Below are positions 34,525 through 42,152 of a DNA stretch of 64,000 nucleotides, piece after piece (within the stretch, counting starts at the first letter, position 1; every line of letters starts with the position of its first letter). The position numbers and the translations under genes are program-made. Source of the DNA: Leisingera sp. S132 (GTDB taxonomy: Bacteria > Pseudomonadota > Alphaproteobacteria > Rhodobacterales > Rhodobacteraceae); contig NZ_CP083553.1 of NCBI RefSeq assembly GCF_025144465.1, positions 2,602,001 through 2,666,000 on the forward strand, in the 5' to 3' direction. The notes beneath the pieces are model-generated. The model worked only from the letters and a program-made list of their open reading frames with translations. It did no database searches and was not told where the DNA came from.

Positions 34525-35385
34525 ATGATAGAAAATATCGACAAACGGGTGCGCGCAGAGCAGTTCCGGCAAAGGCTGAACCGGGCGCTGCGCGACAGCG
34601 GCCTCAGCCAAAGCGCACTCGCCCGCGCCGTCGGCGTCGACCGCTCCACCATTTCGCAGCTCTTGACGGATGAAGGCGCGCGGCTGCCGAACGCCCATGT
34701 GGTTGGCGCCTGCGCCGGCGCGCTGGGGGTTTCCGCCGACTGGCTCCTCAGCCTGTCTGACCGGCCCGAAAGCGCCGCCGAACTTCTGGCCTCCAGCCTC
34801 ACCCTGACCGAGGCCCCCCGCGCGCTGGTGGATGAACGGATCTTCGACTGGCACCAGGAGGCCGAGGGCTACAAAATCCGCCACGTGCCCGCTGCGCTCC
34901 CCGACATGCTGAAAACCCGCGCTCTGCTGGAATGGGAATACGCCCCCCACCTGGGCCGCACCGCAGGCCAGGCCATCGGCGCCTCCGAGGACCGGCTCAC
35001 CTGGATGCGCCAATCGCCCTCTGATTATGAAATCGCTATGCCGCTTTATGAACTCGACAGCTTTGCCCATGCGGTTGGCTATTACGAGGGCCTGCCGCTG
35101 GGGGTGCGGCTGGAACAGCTGGACCATTTCGAGCGCCTTTGCGAGCAGCTCTATCCCCGGCTGCGCATCTACCTGTTTGATGCCAAGCGGCTCTATTCCT
35201 CACCGATCACCATCTTCGGGCCGCTTCTGTGTGTCTTTTACGCCGGCACCCATTATCTGGCCTTCCGCGACAAGGAGCGGATCGCCACCTTCACCAGCCA
35301 TTTCGACAATCTGGTGCGCGAGGCCGATATCACCGCCCGGCAATTGCCCGGCCGCCTCCGCGCGCTCAGGGCAGCGATTTCCTGA
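34525..35385 (+). CDS. XRE-family helix-turn-helix regulator
   Basis: 286-aa regulator with an N-terminal XRE HTH (about 10-75: LNRALRDSGLSQSALARAVG, DRSTISQLLT, HVVGACAGALGVSADWLL) and a long C-terminal domain (about 100-280) of unknown class containing WEYAPHLGRTAGQAIGAS. It is divergent from the DUF2061-desaturase-EamA operon (114-bp spacer), so probably its regulator. The ATG at 34525 was preferred to an upstream frame lacking HTH context. The second triple-palindrome repeat follows 17 bp after its stop. Confidence 0.87.
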   Translation: MIENIDKRVRAEQFRQRLNRALRDSGLSQSALARAVGVDRSTISQLLTDEGARLPNAHVVGACAGALGVSADWLLSLSDRPESAAELLASSLTLTEAPRALVDERIFDWHQEAEGYKIRHVPAALPDMLKTRALLEWEYAPHLGRTAGQAIGASEDRLTWMRQSPSDYEIAMPLYELDSFAHAVGYYEGLPLGVRLEQLDHFERLCEQLYPRLRIYLFDAKRLYSSPITIFGPLLCVFYAGTHYLAFRDKERIATFTSHFDNLVREADITARQLPGRLRALRAAIS

Positions 35386-35401
35386 ACGTGCCGGCAGGGC
35401 C

Positions 35402-35472
35402 GCCGGAATTCGGTGCGAATTCCGGCTCGGAAAACACGTGTTTTCCGGGACGTTTCCCGCGCCGGGAAACGT
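35402..35472. repeat. Triple-palindrome repeat, copy B (inverted relative to copy A)
   Basis: GCCGGAATTC-GGTGC-GAATTCCGGC (35402-35426), CGGAAAACACGTGTTTTCCG (35428-35447) and ACGTTTCCCG-CGC-CGGGAAACGT (35450-35472). Compared with copy A the palindrome arms are identical and the changes fall in the loop and one spacer base. It sits between the convergent XRE and SDR gene ends. Confidence 0.9.
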
Positions 35473-35493
35473 GACCCGCCCGTTCAGCCCGGC

Positions 35494-36252
35494 TCACACC
35501 TTCGGGTCCGGGTTCTCGGTATGGCCATCCACGGCGATCACCTGCCCCGACACCAGCCGCGCCGCATCCGAGCCGAGGAACACCGCCATATTGGCAATGT
35601 CGCTGGCCTCGACAAAACGGCCCATCGAGGTGCCGGACGCATAGCCCGCATAAACCTCATCCCGGGTCATCCCCTTAGCCGCCGCCTCGCGCTCCAGCAC
35701 CCCTTCCATCCGCGGCCCTTCCACCGCGCCGGGACAGATCGCATTGGCGCGGATGCCAAAGGGGCCAAGCTCCATCGCCAGTGTCTTCATCAGGCCGATA
35801 ACCGCCCATTTGGCCGAAGCATAAGGCGCCCGGTTCGGGTAGCCGTACTGCCCGGCGGTGGAGGATGTCACGATGACCGAGCCGGCCCTGGCCGCCTTCA
35901 TCAAAGGTGCTGCGTATTTGGCGGCCAGAAAGCAGCCCTCCAGATTGACGCTCACGCATTTGCGCCAGTCCTCCAGCGCAATGTCTTCGATCAGCGCGGT
36001 CGGCCCGGCGATCCCTGCATTGGCACAGAGCACATCGAGCCCGCCCCAAGCTTCAGCGATCTCCACGAACAGCGCCCTGACGCCCGCCTCATCGGTGGCA
36101 TCCACGGCCGTTGCCCGCCAGCCTTCCGGCACGTCCGCCAGCGCTATGGCGCTCACATCCGTGACCCAGACCTGATGGCCGGCGGCGGCAAAGCCCTCGG
36201 CCATCGCCCGGCCGATACCGGACCCGCCGGCGGTGATCAGAACCCGGCTCAT
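35494..36252 (-). CDS. SDR-family oxidoreductase
   Basis: 252-aa short-chain dehydrogenase. The NAD(P) loop is TAGGSGIG, the structural NAG motif is CANAGIAG, and the catalytic Ser-Tyr-Lys are in TSSTAG and YASAKWAVIG. The C-terminus contains VSGQVIAVDG. Asp42 after the second strand (WVTDVS) favours NAD. It lies 11 bp after the carnitine dehydrogenase gene, suggesting a role in carnitine or hydroxy-acid metabolism, but the substrate is not known. Confidence 0.88.
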   Translation of the reverse strand: MSRVLITAGGSGIGRAMAEGFAAAGHQVWVTDVSAIALADVPEGWRATAVDATDEAGVRALFVEIAEAWGGLDVLCANAGIAGPTALIEDIALEDWRKCVSVNLEGCFLAAKYAAPLMKAARAGSVIVTSSTAGQYGYPNRAPYASAKWAVIGLMKTLAMELGPFGIRANAICPGAVEGPRMEGVLEREAAAKGMTRDEVYAGYASGTSMGRFVEASDIANMAVFLGSDAARLVSGQVIAVDGHTENPDPKV

Positions 36253-36263
36253 CCCTTCAGAAC

Positions 36264-37736
36264 TCACCGGGGAGCACCGATGGCACGGCCCAGTCCGTCC
36301 GGAACCGGCAGCGCGGAATGCGCCTCCGCCAGCTTCACCAGATTGGCCTCGATATGCGGCGCAGGCGGCGCCGAGCGGCGGGTCTTCAGGTCCACATGCA
36401 GCAGCATATGCTCGCCCGTCGCCAGCAGCCGCTCACCCGAATACATCTCATGCCACAGGTGCATCTTCTTGCCCGCGCCCATGATCACCCGGGTGCGCAC
36501 CTGGATCGGATCACCCGCGTGCACCTCGTCGATGTGGCGGATATGGGTCTCGGCGGTGAAGTAGCTGCCGCCATTGGCGATATACTCCGCGTCGCAGCCG
36601 ATGATCATCATTAGCCGGTCGGTGGATTGCGCGAAGGCATCCAGATAGCGGCTCTCGGTCATATGGCCGTTGTAATCGGTCCAATCCAGCGGCACCACGC
36701 GGCTCTGGGTCAGAACCGGCTGGCTCAGGTCTTCCAAGTCCCCGATCACGCGCACCAGACCGGCCTCGCCTTCGCGGTTCAGGTCATGACTGTTCTGCAG
36801 CGCGCCCGCACCCCAGTTGTTTGCGCCCAGCGCCCGCATCATACCGACCAGGTTGTCGTCCCGGTGCCGCTCCAGCTCGCGGATCGAATACTGGCCGGAC
36901 TGTTCGTCCGACTGGCCCGCGATCAGGTCCACCAGCTCATCGGTGAATTCCGGCACATCCATCAGCTTGGTCCAGGGCCAGCTGAGGCAGGGGCCGAACT
37001 GCGCCATGAAATGCTTCATGCCCGCTTCGCCGCCGGCCACCCGGTAGGTCTCGAACAGACCCATCTGCGCCCAGCGGATGCCAAAGCCGTAGCGGATCGC
37101 GTTGTCGATCTCCTCGGTGGTGGCAATGCCATCCTTCACCAGCCACAGCGCCTCGCGCCAGACCGCCTCCAGGAACCGGTCGGCCACATGGGCGTCGATC
37201 TCTTTCCTCAGATGCAGGGGATACATGCCGATGGCTGTAATGATCTCCTTGGCCCGGTCGACAACGCCCGCCGGGTTCGCCTCTGTCGTCACCAGCTCCG
37301 CCAGCGGCAGCAGGTAGACCGGGTTGAACGGATGCGCGACCACGATCTGGCCGGGATTCTCGCGCCCGTCCTGCAGCTGCGACGGCTTGAAGCCGGAAGT
37401 TGAGGAGCCGATCACTGCATCCGGCGCGCAATGGGCCTGCAGCTCTGCATAGACCTTCTGTTTCAGGTCCAGCCGCTCCGGCACGCTTTCTTGGATCCAC
37501 TCGGCCCCCTCAACGGCCTGCGCGATGGTTTCATGGAAGGTCAGGCTGCCCTCCGCAGGCAATGCCACATTGCCAAGGCCGGGCAAGCTCCGGCGGGCAT
37601 TCCCCAGCACTTCGCCGATCTTGCGTTCTGCTTCCGGGTCCGGGTCGAACACCCGCACGTTCCAGCCGTTAAGCAGGAACCGAGCGGCCCAGCCGCCACC
37701 AATAACCCCGCCGCCGATGATTGCTGCTGTTTTCAT
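36264..37736 (-). CDS. Carnitine 3-dehydrogenase fused to a hotdog thioesterase
   Basis: 490-aa fusion. Residues 1-180 form the 3-hydroxyacyl-CoA dehydrogenase Rossmann domain (AAIIGGGVIGGGWAARF) and 185-315 its C-terminal helical domain (IRYGFGIRWAQMGLF). Residues about 335-480 form a hotdog thioesterase with DYNGHMTESRYLDAF. This matches L-carnitine dehydrogenase (CdhA/LcdH), which oxidises carnitine to 3-dehydrocarnitine, joined to a betainyl-CoA thioesterase (CdhB-like). The two are separate genes in Pseudomonas. Start at 37736; the stop of the preceding membrane-protein gene overlaps it (ATGA). Confidence 0.9.
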   Translation of the reverse strand: MKTAAIIGGGVIGGGWAARFLLNGWNVRVFDPDPEAERKIGEVLGNARRSLPGLGNVALPAEGSLTFHETIAQAVEGAEWIQESVPERLDLKQKVYAELQAHCAPDAVIGSSTSGFKPSQLQDGRENPGQIVVAHPFNPVYLLPLAELVTTEANPAGVVDRAKEIITAIGMYPLHLRKEIDAHVADRFLEAVWREALWLVKDGIATTEEIDNAIRYGFGIRWAQMGLFETYRVAGGEAGMKHFMAQFGPCLSWPWTKLMDVPEFTDELVDLIAGQSDEQSGQYSIRELERHRDDNLVGMMRALGANNWGAGALQNSHDLNREGEAGLVRVIGDLEDLSQPVLTQSRVVPLDWTDYNGHMTESRYLDAFAQSTDRLMMIIGCDAEYIANGGSYFTAETHIRHIDEVHAGDPIQVRTRVIMGAGKKMHLWHEMYSGERLLATGEHMLLHVDLKTRRSAPPAPHIEANLVKLAEAHSALPVPDGLGRAIGAPR

Positions 37737-38068
37737 TTCAGAATACTCATCCAAGTCCAGGTCCATAGCGTGGCAACACCGACAAGAAATGCCACGCCTC
37801 CTACTTTTCCCGCTGTACTGAATCGCTTGCCGATCAAACCGATCACTGCGCCCGCCAACACCAATGCACCTGCGTTGAAGCCGCTTCCCACGAGAAACGC
37901 AATTTGCCCATTCTGTTGCCAGCCCTCATGAAGAAATGCCGGACCGGCCAACGCTGCAGCCATCATGGCTACCGCGGCGGCAAAGTACCTCCATCCGCCA
38001 TCGCTTGCCTGAAGAAAGGCAGTAAGACCAACAATCCCTGCAAACGGAAGCGTCATTACCAAAACCAT
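37733..38068 (-). CDS. Small four-helix membrane protein in the carnitine operon
   Basis: 111-aa hydrophobic protein with four likely membrane helices (about 3-20, 28-46, 55-80, 88-107). No family recognised. GGGGATTTC precedes the ATG. Its stop overlaps the carnitine dehydrogenase start by four bases, so it is translationally coupled to it. Local composition is less GC-rich than its neighbours. It might act in carnitine/trimethylamine transport or membrane anchoring; function is unknown. Confidence 0.6.
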   Translation of the reverse strand: MVLVMTLPFAGIVGLTAFLQASDGGWRYFAAAVAMMAAALAGPAFLHEGWQQNGQIAFLVGSGFNAGALVLAGAVIGLIGKRFSTAGKVGGVAFLVGVATLWTWTWMSILK

Positions 38069-38185
38069 GCTGAAATCCCCTTTTTGGTTATCATTCGCAT
38101 CATTGGGTTTTCGCTCCCAAGTTCAAGCAGGGCCAAATGGCCGGTGCACAGAGGGTGCACGCATGTCACCCCCCGTTGCGGTCAC

Positions 38186-39103
38186 TTACTTCGCCGCCGG
38201 CGCGCGCTTGGTCAGGCCCAGCTTCTCGCGCACTTCCTGCGGCCCGATCACCCGCGCGCCCATGTTCGACACGATGGTGTTGGCGCGCTCAACCAGCTGC
38301 CAGTTTTCGGCCAGCACGCCCTTATCGAGCCACAGGTTGTCCTCAAGACCCACCCGCACGTTGCCGCCCGCCAGCACCGACTGCGCCGCATAAGCCATCT
38401 GGTTGCGCCCCAGCGAGAAGGCCGAGAAGGTCCAGTCATCCGGCACGTTGTTGACCATCGCCATGAAGGTGTTCAGATCATCCGGCGCGCCCCACGGCAC
38501 CCCCATGCACAGCTGCACCAGCGCGTTCGGCTCCAGCACGCCTTCTTTTACCAATTGCTTGGCAAACCACAGGTGGCCGGTGTCAAACGCCTCGATCTCC
38601 GGCTTCACGCCCAGATCCGTCATCATCTTGCCCATCGCCCGCAGCATACCGGGGGTGTTGGTCATCACGTAATCGGCCTCGGCAAAGTTCATGGTGCCGC
38701 AATCGAGGGTGCAGATCTCCGGCAGGCATTCCGCCACATGGGCCACCCGCTCCGTCGCGCCCACCATATCGGTGCCCGCTTCTTTCAGCGGCAGCGGGTT
38801 TTCGGTGTCGCCAAACACCATGTCGCCCCCCATGCCCGCGGTCAGGTTCAGCACCACATCCACCTCGGCATCACGGATCCGGTCTGTCACCTCGCGGTAA
38901 AGATCCAGCCGGCGGCTCGGCACCCCGGTCTCAGGATCACGCACATGGCAGTGCACCACGGCGGCGCCCGCCTTGGCCGCGGCGATGGCGCTGTCGGCGA
39001 TTTGCTTGGGCGAGCGCGGCACATGCGGGCTGCGGTCCTGGGTGCCGCCAGAGCCGGTCACGGCACAGGTGATGAAGACGTCCCGGTTCATTTCCAGAGG
39101 CAT
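38186..39103 (-). CDS. 3-keto-5-aminohexanoate cleavage (BKACE) family enzyme, 3-dehydrocarnitine cleavage
   Basis: 305-aa zinc-dependent beta-keto acid cleavage enzyme. Visible family elements are ITCAVTG, AAVVHCHVRDPETG (metal-ligand histidines), DVVLNLTAGMGGD, FAEADYVMTNTP and LEDNLWLDKG. Next to carnitine dehydrogenase it most likely converts 3-dehydrocarnitine plus acetyl-CoA to acetoacetate and betainyl-CoA (CdhC role), feeding the thioesterase domain. Start at 39103 (MPLEMNRD) follows a GGGAAAAG site. Confidence 0.9.
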   Translation of the reverse strand: MPLEMNRDVFITCAVTGSGGTQDRSPHVPRSPKQIADSAIAAAKAGAAVVHCHVRDPETGVPSRRLDLYREVTDRIRDAEVDVVLNLTAGMGGDMVFGDTENPLPLKEAGTDMVGATERVAHVAECLPEICTLDCGTMNFAEADYVMTNTPGMLRAMGKMMTDLGVKPEIEAFDTGHLWFAKQLVKEGVLEPNALVQLCMGVPWGAPDDLNTFMAMVNNVPDDWTFSAFSLGRNQMAYAAQSVLAGGNVRVGLEDNLWLDKGVLAENWQLVERANTIVSNMGARVIGPQEVREKLGLTKRAPAAK

Positions 39104-39236
39104 TTTTCTTTTCCCTTCGATGTACAGGGTTTTGCCACGGGTTATCCCCAGGCTCCTCCCCAGATTCCGATTTGCGTTGCAGACGACTCTGCCGCAGCCT
39201 TTTGCGGCACAGTTTACACCAGGCGAATCGAAGTTG

Positions 39237-40220
39237 ATGAAATCCGCAAAAAACATCCTGCAGCCCGAGAACCGGCCGCTGAAAACAGCGGTACTGGTTC
39301 TGGATGAATGCAACACGCTGTCCTTTGCCGCCGCAGTGGACCCGATGCGCGCCGCCAACCGGCTGGCCGGGCGGGCGGCGTTCGACTGGGACTACGTCAG
39401 CGCCACATCTGAGCCGCCGATGCTAACCAGCGGCCTCACCGTGCCAAGCTTTCCGCTGGCCCGTCTGCAAGGCTGCGAGCTCTTGATCGTCATCGCGGGC
39501 TTCCAGCTGGCGCGCCATGCCACCCCCAGCCTGCTGGCCGGCCTGCGCCGCATCGCCGCCAGCGGCGCCACCATCGCCGGCATCGACGGCGGGCCGTGGC
39601 TGATGGCCGAGGCAGGTCTGCTGGATGGTCACCCCGCCACCACCCACTGGGAAGACCTCGAGAACTTCTCCGCCCGCTTCCCGGAGGTGGATGCCCGCAA
39701 CGACCGATTCACCGTCTCGGATGCCCGCCTGACCTCCGGCGGCGCCACCCCCGCGATCGAGATGATGCTGCACATCATCAGCGCCCGCCACGGCGCTGGC
39801 TTTGCCTCCCGCGTCGCCGGGCTGTTCCTGTTCGACGGTCCGTCCGCGCTGCCGCGCCCGCAAAGCCGCTTGGGCAACCGCGGCCACAGTGCCCTGACCG
39901 CCAAGGCCAACGTACTGATGGAGGCCTCGCTGGACGAGCCGCTGCCGCTGGCACAGATCGCCGAGACCCTGGGCACCAGCCCGCGCAGCCTGCAGCAGCA
40001 GTTCCGGCTCAAGCTCAACACCACGCCGCAGGACCACTATCTGCAGCTGCGCCTGGCCGAGGCCCGCCGCCTGGTGACCGACACCGCGATGCCGCTGATG
40101 GATGTGGCGATGGCGACCGGCTTCACCTCGCAGTCGAGCTTTGCCCGCGCCTTCCGCACCGCCCACGGAACCTCCGCCCGCGACCTGCGCCAGGAACAGG
40201 CCCGCCCCACGGCGCACTGA
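39237..40220 (+). CDS. cdhR: GlxA/CdhR-type AraC-family transcriptional regulator
   Basis: 327-aa activator with an N-terminal DJ-1/PfpI amidotransferase-like sensing domain (about 18-200: TAVLVLDECNTLSFAAAVDP, ASGATIAGIDGGPWLMAEAG) and a C-terminal AraC HTH pair (about 225-318: LPLAQIAETLGTSPRSLQQQ, PLMDVAMATGFTSQSSFARAF). It is the layout of the carnitine regulator CdhR and glycine-betaine regulator GbdR. It is divergent from the BKACE-dehydrogenase operon, supporting carnitine-responsive activation. Confidence 0.85.
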   Translation: MKSAKNILQPENRPLKTAVLVLDECNTLSFAAAVDPMRAANRLAGRAAFDWDYVSATSEPPMLTSGLTVPSFPLARLQGCELLIVIAGFQLARHATPSLLAGLRRIAASGATIAGIDGGPWLMAEAGLLDGHPATTHWEDLENFSARFPEVDARNDRFTVSDARLTSGGATPAIEMMLHIISARHGAGFASRVAGLFLFDGPSALPRPQSRLGNRGHSALTAKANVLMEASLDEPLPLAQIAETLGTSPRSLQQQFRLKLNTTPQDHYLQLRLAEARRLVTDTAMPLMDVAMATGFTSQSSFARAFRTAHGTSARDLRQEQARPTAH

Positions 40221-40307
40221 CGCAACACGGGTCAAGGGCCGCGCAGCGGCGGTGCGCAGCACCGTTCTCCCTTGACGCGCATCCCTTGAATAAACTGGCA
40301 AAGGCGC

Positions 40308-40331
40308 TTCAGGGGCAGGCCTGCCCCTGAA
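40308..40331. terminator. Perfect 24-bp palindrome after cdhR
   Basis: TTCAGGGGCAGG immediately followed by its complement CCTGCCCCTGAA. It lies in the 218-bp gap between the convergent cdhR and aldo/keto reductase genes. There is no long T run, so it is a terminator-like hairpin or cruciform of uncertain role. Confidence 0.5.
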
Positions 40332-40438
40332 CGCCTCTCAGCAAATTTTTCCCTGCGCTGCGCCAGCAGCGCCCGGCCCAACCGGCCCAGGGCATGACCA
40401 TGCCCGCAGGCCGGGCGGGAGTGCCTCCGCCCATAGGA

Positions 40439-41482
40439 TCAGTACGGCATCGGATGCGCCCGGTGGGCGGCGTTAATCTCGTCCAGCACCTGCTGGCTAA
40501 GTTCCAGCTCTACCGATTGCAGAAGATGCTCCAGCTGCGCCAGACGGGTGGCGCCAAAGATCGCCGAGGCCATGAAGGGCCGCGTCCGGCACCAGGCCAG
40601 CGCCATGTGCACCGGGTCCAGCCCGTGCCGCCCCGCAATCTCCAGATAGGCCGCGACGGCATCATAAACCCGCGGGCTGTGCCGTCCGCCCAGTTCCGGG
40701 TTGATCGACTTGCGGGAGCCTTCCGGCACCGCCCCGTTCTGGTATTTTCCGGTCAGCAATCCGGTGCCCAGCGGCGAAAACGCCATCAGGCCCACATCTT
40801 CATTGACGCTCAGCTCTGCCAGGTCTGTGTCATACATCCGGCAGACCAGCGAATACTCGTTCTGGATCGAGGCCACCCGCGGCCAGCCTTTTTCGTCAGC
40901 AATCCGCAGCCATTGCGCCGTGCCCCAGGCGCTTTCATTTGACAGGCCAAAGGCGCGGATGGTGCCGCGGTCCACCTCGCGCTGCAGTGCCTCCAGGCAG
41001 TCCTCCATATTGGCCAAGGTCTCCTCGCGGTTCTGGCCGGAGGGATCATAGCTCCAGTTCTGCCGGAACATATAGCTGCCCCGGTTCGGCCAGTGGAACT
41101 GGTAGAGGTCGATGTAATCCGTCTTCAGCCGCTTCAGCGAGGCCTCCACGGTGGGCGCAATGGTCTTGGAAGAAATCGGCGCCCCGCCGCGCACATGTTT
41201 CATCCCCTCGCCGGAGTGCTTGGTCGCCAGGACGTAATCGCCCCGCCGTCCGGTCTTTTCGTTCCAGGAGCCGATGATGCGTTCGCTGTTGCCCAGGGTC
41301 TCTGCACTGACCGGATTCACCGGGTACATCTCGGCGGTGTCGACAAAGTTCACACCGTTCGCCAGCGCCATATCAATCTGCGCATGCGCCTCGTCCTGCG
41401 GCGTCTGGGTGCCGAATGTCATCGTGCCCAGGCACAGTTCGGACACCTTCATGCCGGTGCGGCCCAACGGGTTCATTTTCAT
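40439..41482 (-). CDS. Aldo/keto reductase
   Basis: 347-aa NADP-dependent AKR of the Tas-like group. The catalytic tetrad is visible: Asp and Tyr in NFVDTAEMYPVNP, Lys in VLATKHSG and His in LYQFHWPN. FGLSNESAWGTAQWL and AFSPLGTGLLTGKY form the cofactor-binding side. It is convergent with cdhR and divergent from the rhodanese gene. Substrate undetermined. Confidence 0.92.
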   Translation of the reverse strand: MKMNPLGRTGMKVSELCLGTMTFGTQTPQDEAHAQIDMALANGVNFVDTAEMYPVNPVSAETLGNSERIIGSWNEKTGRRGDYVLATKHSGEGMKHVRGGAPISSKTIAPTVEASLKRLKTDYIDLYQFHWPNRGSYMFRQNWSYDPSGQNREETLANMEDCLEALQREVDRGTIRAFGLSNESAWGTAQWLRIADEKGWPRVASIQNEYSLVCRMYDTDLAELSVNEDVGLMAFSPLGTGLLTGKYQNGAVPEGSRKSINPELGGRHSPRVYDAVAAYLEIAGRHGLDPVHMALAWCRTRPFMASAIFGATRLAQLEHLLQSVELELSQQVLDEINAAHRAHPMPY

Positions 41483-41604
41483 CTTGCGCGCTCCCCTGCT
41501 GCGGATCTGCCCGCGACCCTAACCGGCAGGACGGCAAGTGCAAGCGGCTTGCACCTGCGGCGCAAACCCGCCAGCCTGCTGGTAAACCGAGGAAAGGAGA
41601 GAAG

Positions 41605-42006
41605 ATGCCGCAAACCATCACCAAGGGCGTCAAGGCGCTGCTCGCGGAGGCAAACAGCCTTGTCGAAACCATGAGCGTCGAGGACGCCAAGCAGAAAGTT
41701 CTGGACGAAAATTACGTTTTCATCGACCTGCGCGACATCCGCGAACTGCAGCGCAGCGGCATGATCCCCGGCGCGTTTTCCTGCCCGCGCGGCATGCTGG
41801 AATTCTGGATCGACCCGGACAGCCCCTACCACAAGCCGGTGTTCAACCAGGACAAGACTTATGTGTTCTACTGCGCCAGCGCCTGGCGCTCGGCCCTGAG
41901 CGCCAGGGCGGCGATGGAGATGGGGCTGAAACCGGTGGTCCATCTGGAGGGCGGCTTCACCGAATGGGCCAAGCAGGGCGGCCCGGTGGTGCCGCGCGAG
42001 GGCTGA
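41605..42006 (+). CDS. Rhodanese-like domain protein
   Basis: 133-aa single-domain sulfurtransferase. The active-site cysteine lies in VFYCASAWRSALSA, with FIDLRDIRELQRSGMIPGA as the N-terminal rhodanese signature and GGFTEWAKQGGPV at the end. GGAAAGGAG gives a strong ribosome site. Roles include persulfide transfer or thiosulfate handling. It is followed by the repeat/SOS-box region. Confidence 0.9.
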   Translation: MPQTITKGVKALLAEANSLVETMSVEDAKQKVLDENYVFIDLRDIRELQRSGMIPGAFSCPRGMLEFWIDPDSPYHKPVFNQDKTYVFYCASAWRSALSARAAMEMGLKPVVHLEGGFTEWAKQGGPVVPREG

Positions 42007-42046
42007 GGCCCTCCGCGCGGCACGGGCTCAAGGCGCCGCACAGGCC

Positions 42047-42126
42047 TCTTGGGCCAGTTGGGAGCCTTTTGGGCCAGTTGGGAACCTTTTGGGCCAGTTG
42101 GGAACCTTTTGGGCCAGTTGAGAACA
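42047..42126 (+). repeat. Four tandem 20-bp repeats ahead of the SOS box
   Basis: Four units of TTTTGGGCCAGTTGGGAACC (42047-42066, 42067-42086, 42087-42106, 42107-42126) with small changes in the first (TCTT, GGAGCC) and last (GTTGAGAACA). Units 2-4 each contain GAAC at the same phase (42082, 42102, 42122). The last GAAC is the first half of the downstream LexA-type box. The 20-bp period is about two helical turns. Confidence 0.92.
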
Positions 42127-42136
42127 AAGAGAGAAC
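42122..42136 (+). promoter_or_regulatory. Alphaproteobacterial LexA (SOS) box
   Basis: GAAC-AAAGAGA-GAAC, the reverse complement of GTTC-N7-GTTC, which is the known LexA operator of Rhodobacter and rhizobia. It lies 16 bp before the ATG of the ImuA-like gene, so LexA would block its transcription until DNA damage. Confidence 0.8.
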
Positions 42137-42152
42137 ATGATAATGTGGCAGC

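Noticed and set aside
37904-39307. 467-codon open frame on the plus strand
   Set aside because: Antisense to the BKACE gene and spacer; histidine/arginine-rich shadow frame.
42047-42126. The four 20-bp repeats as a CRISPR or iteron origin
   Set aside because: Units abut without spacers and no replication gene is near. The phase with the LexA half-site gives a better explanation.
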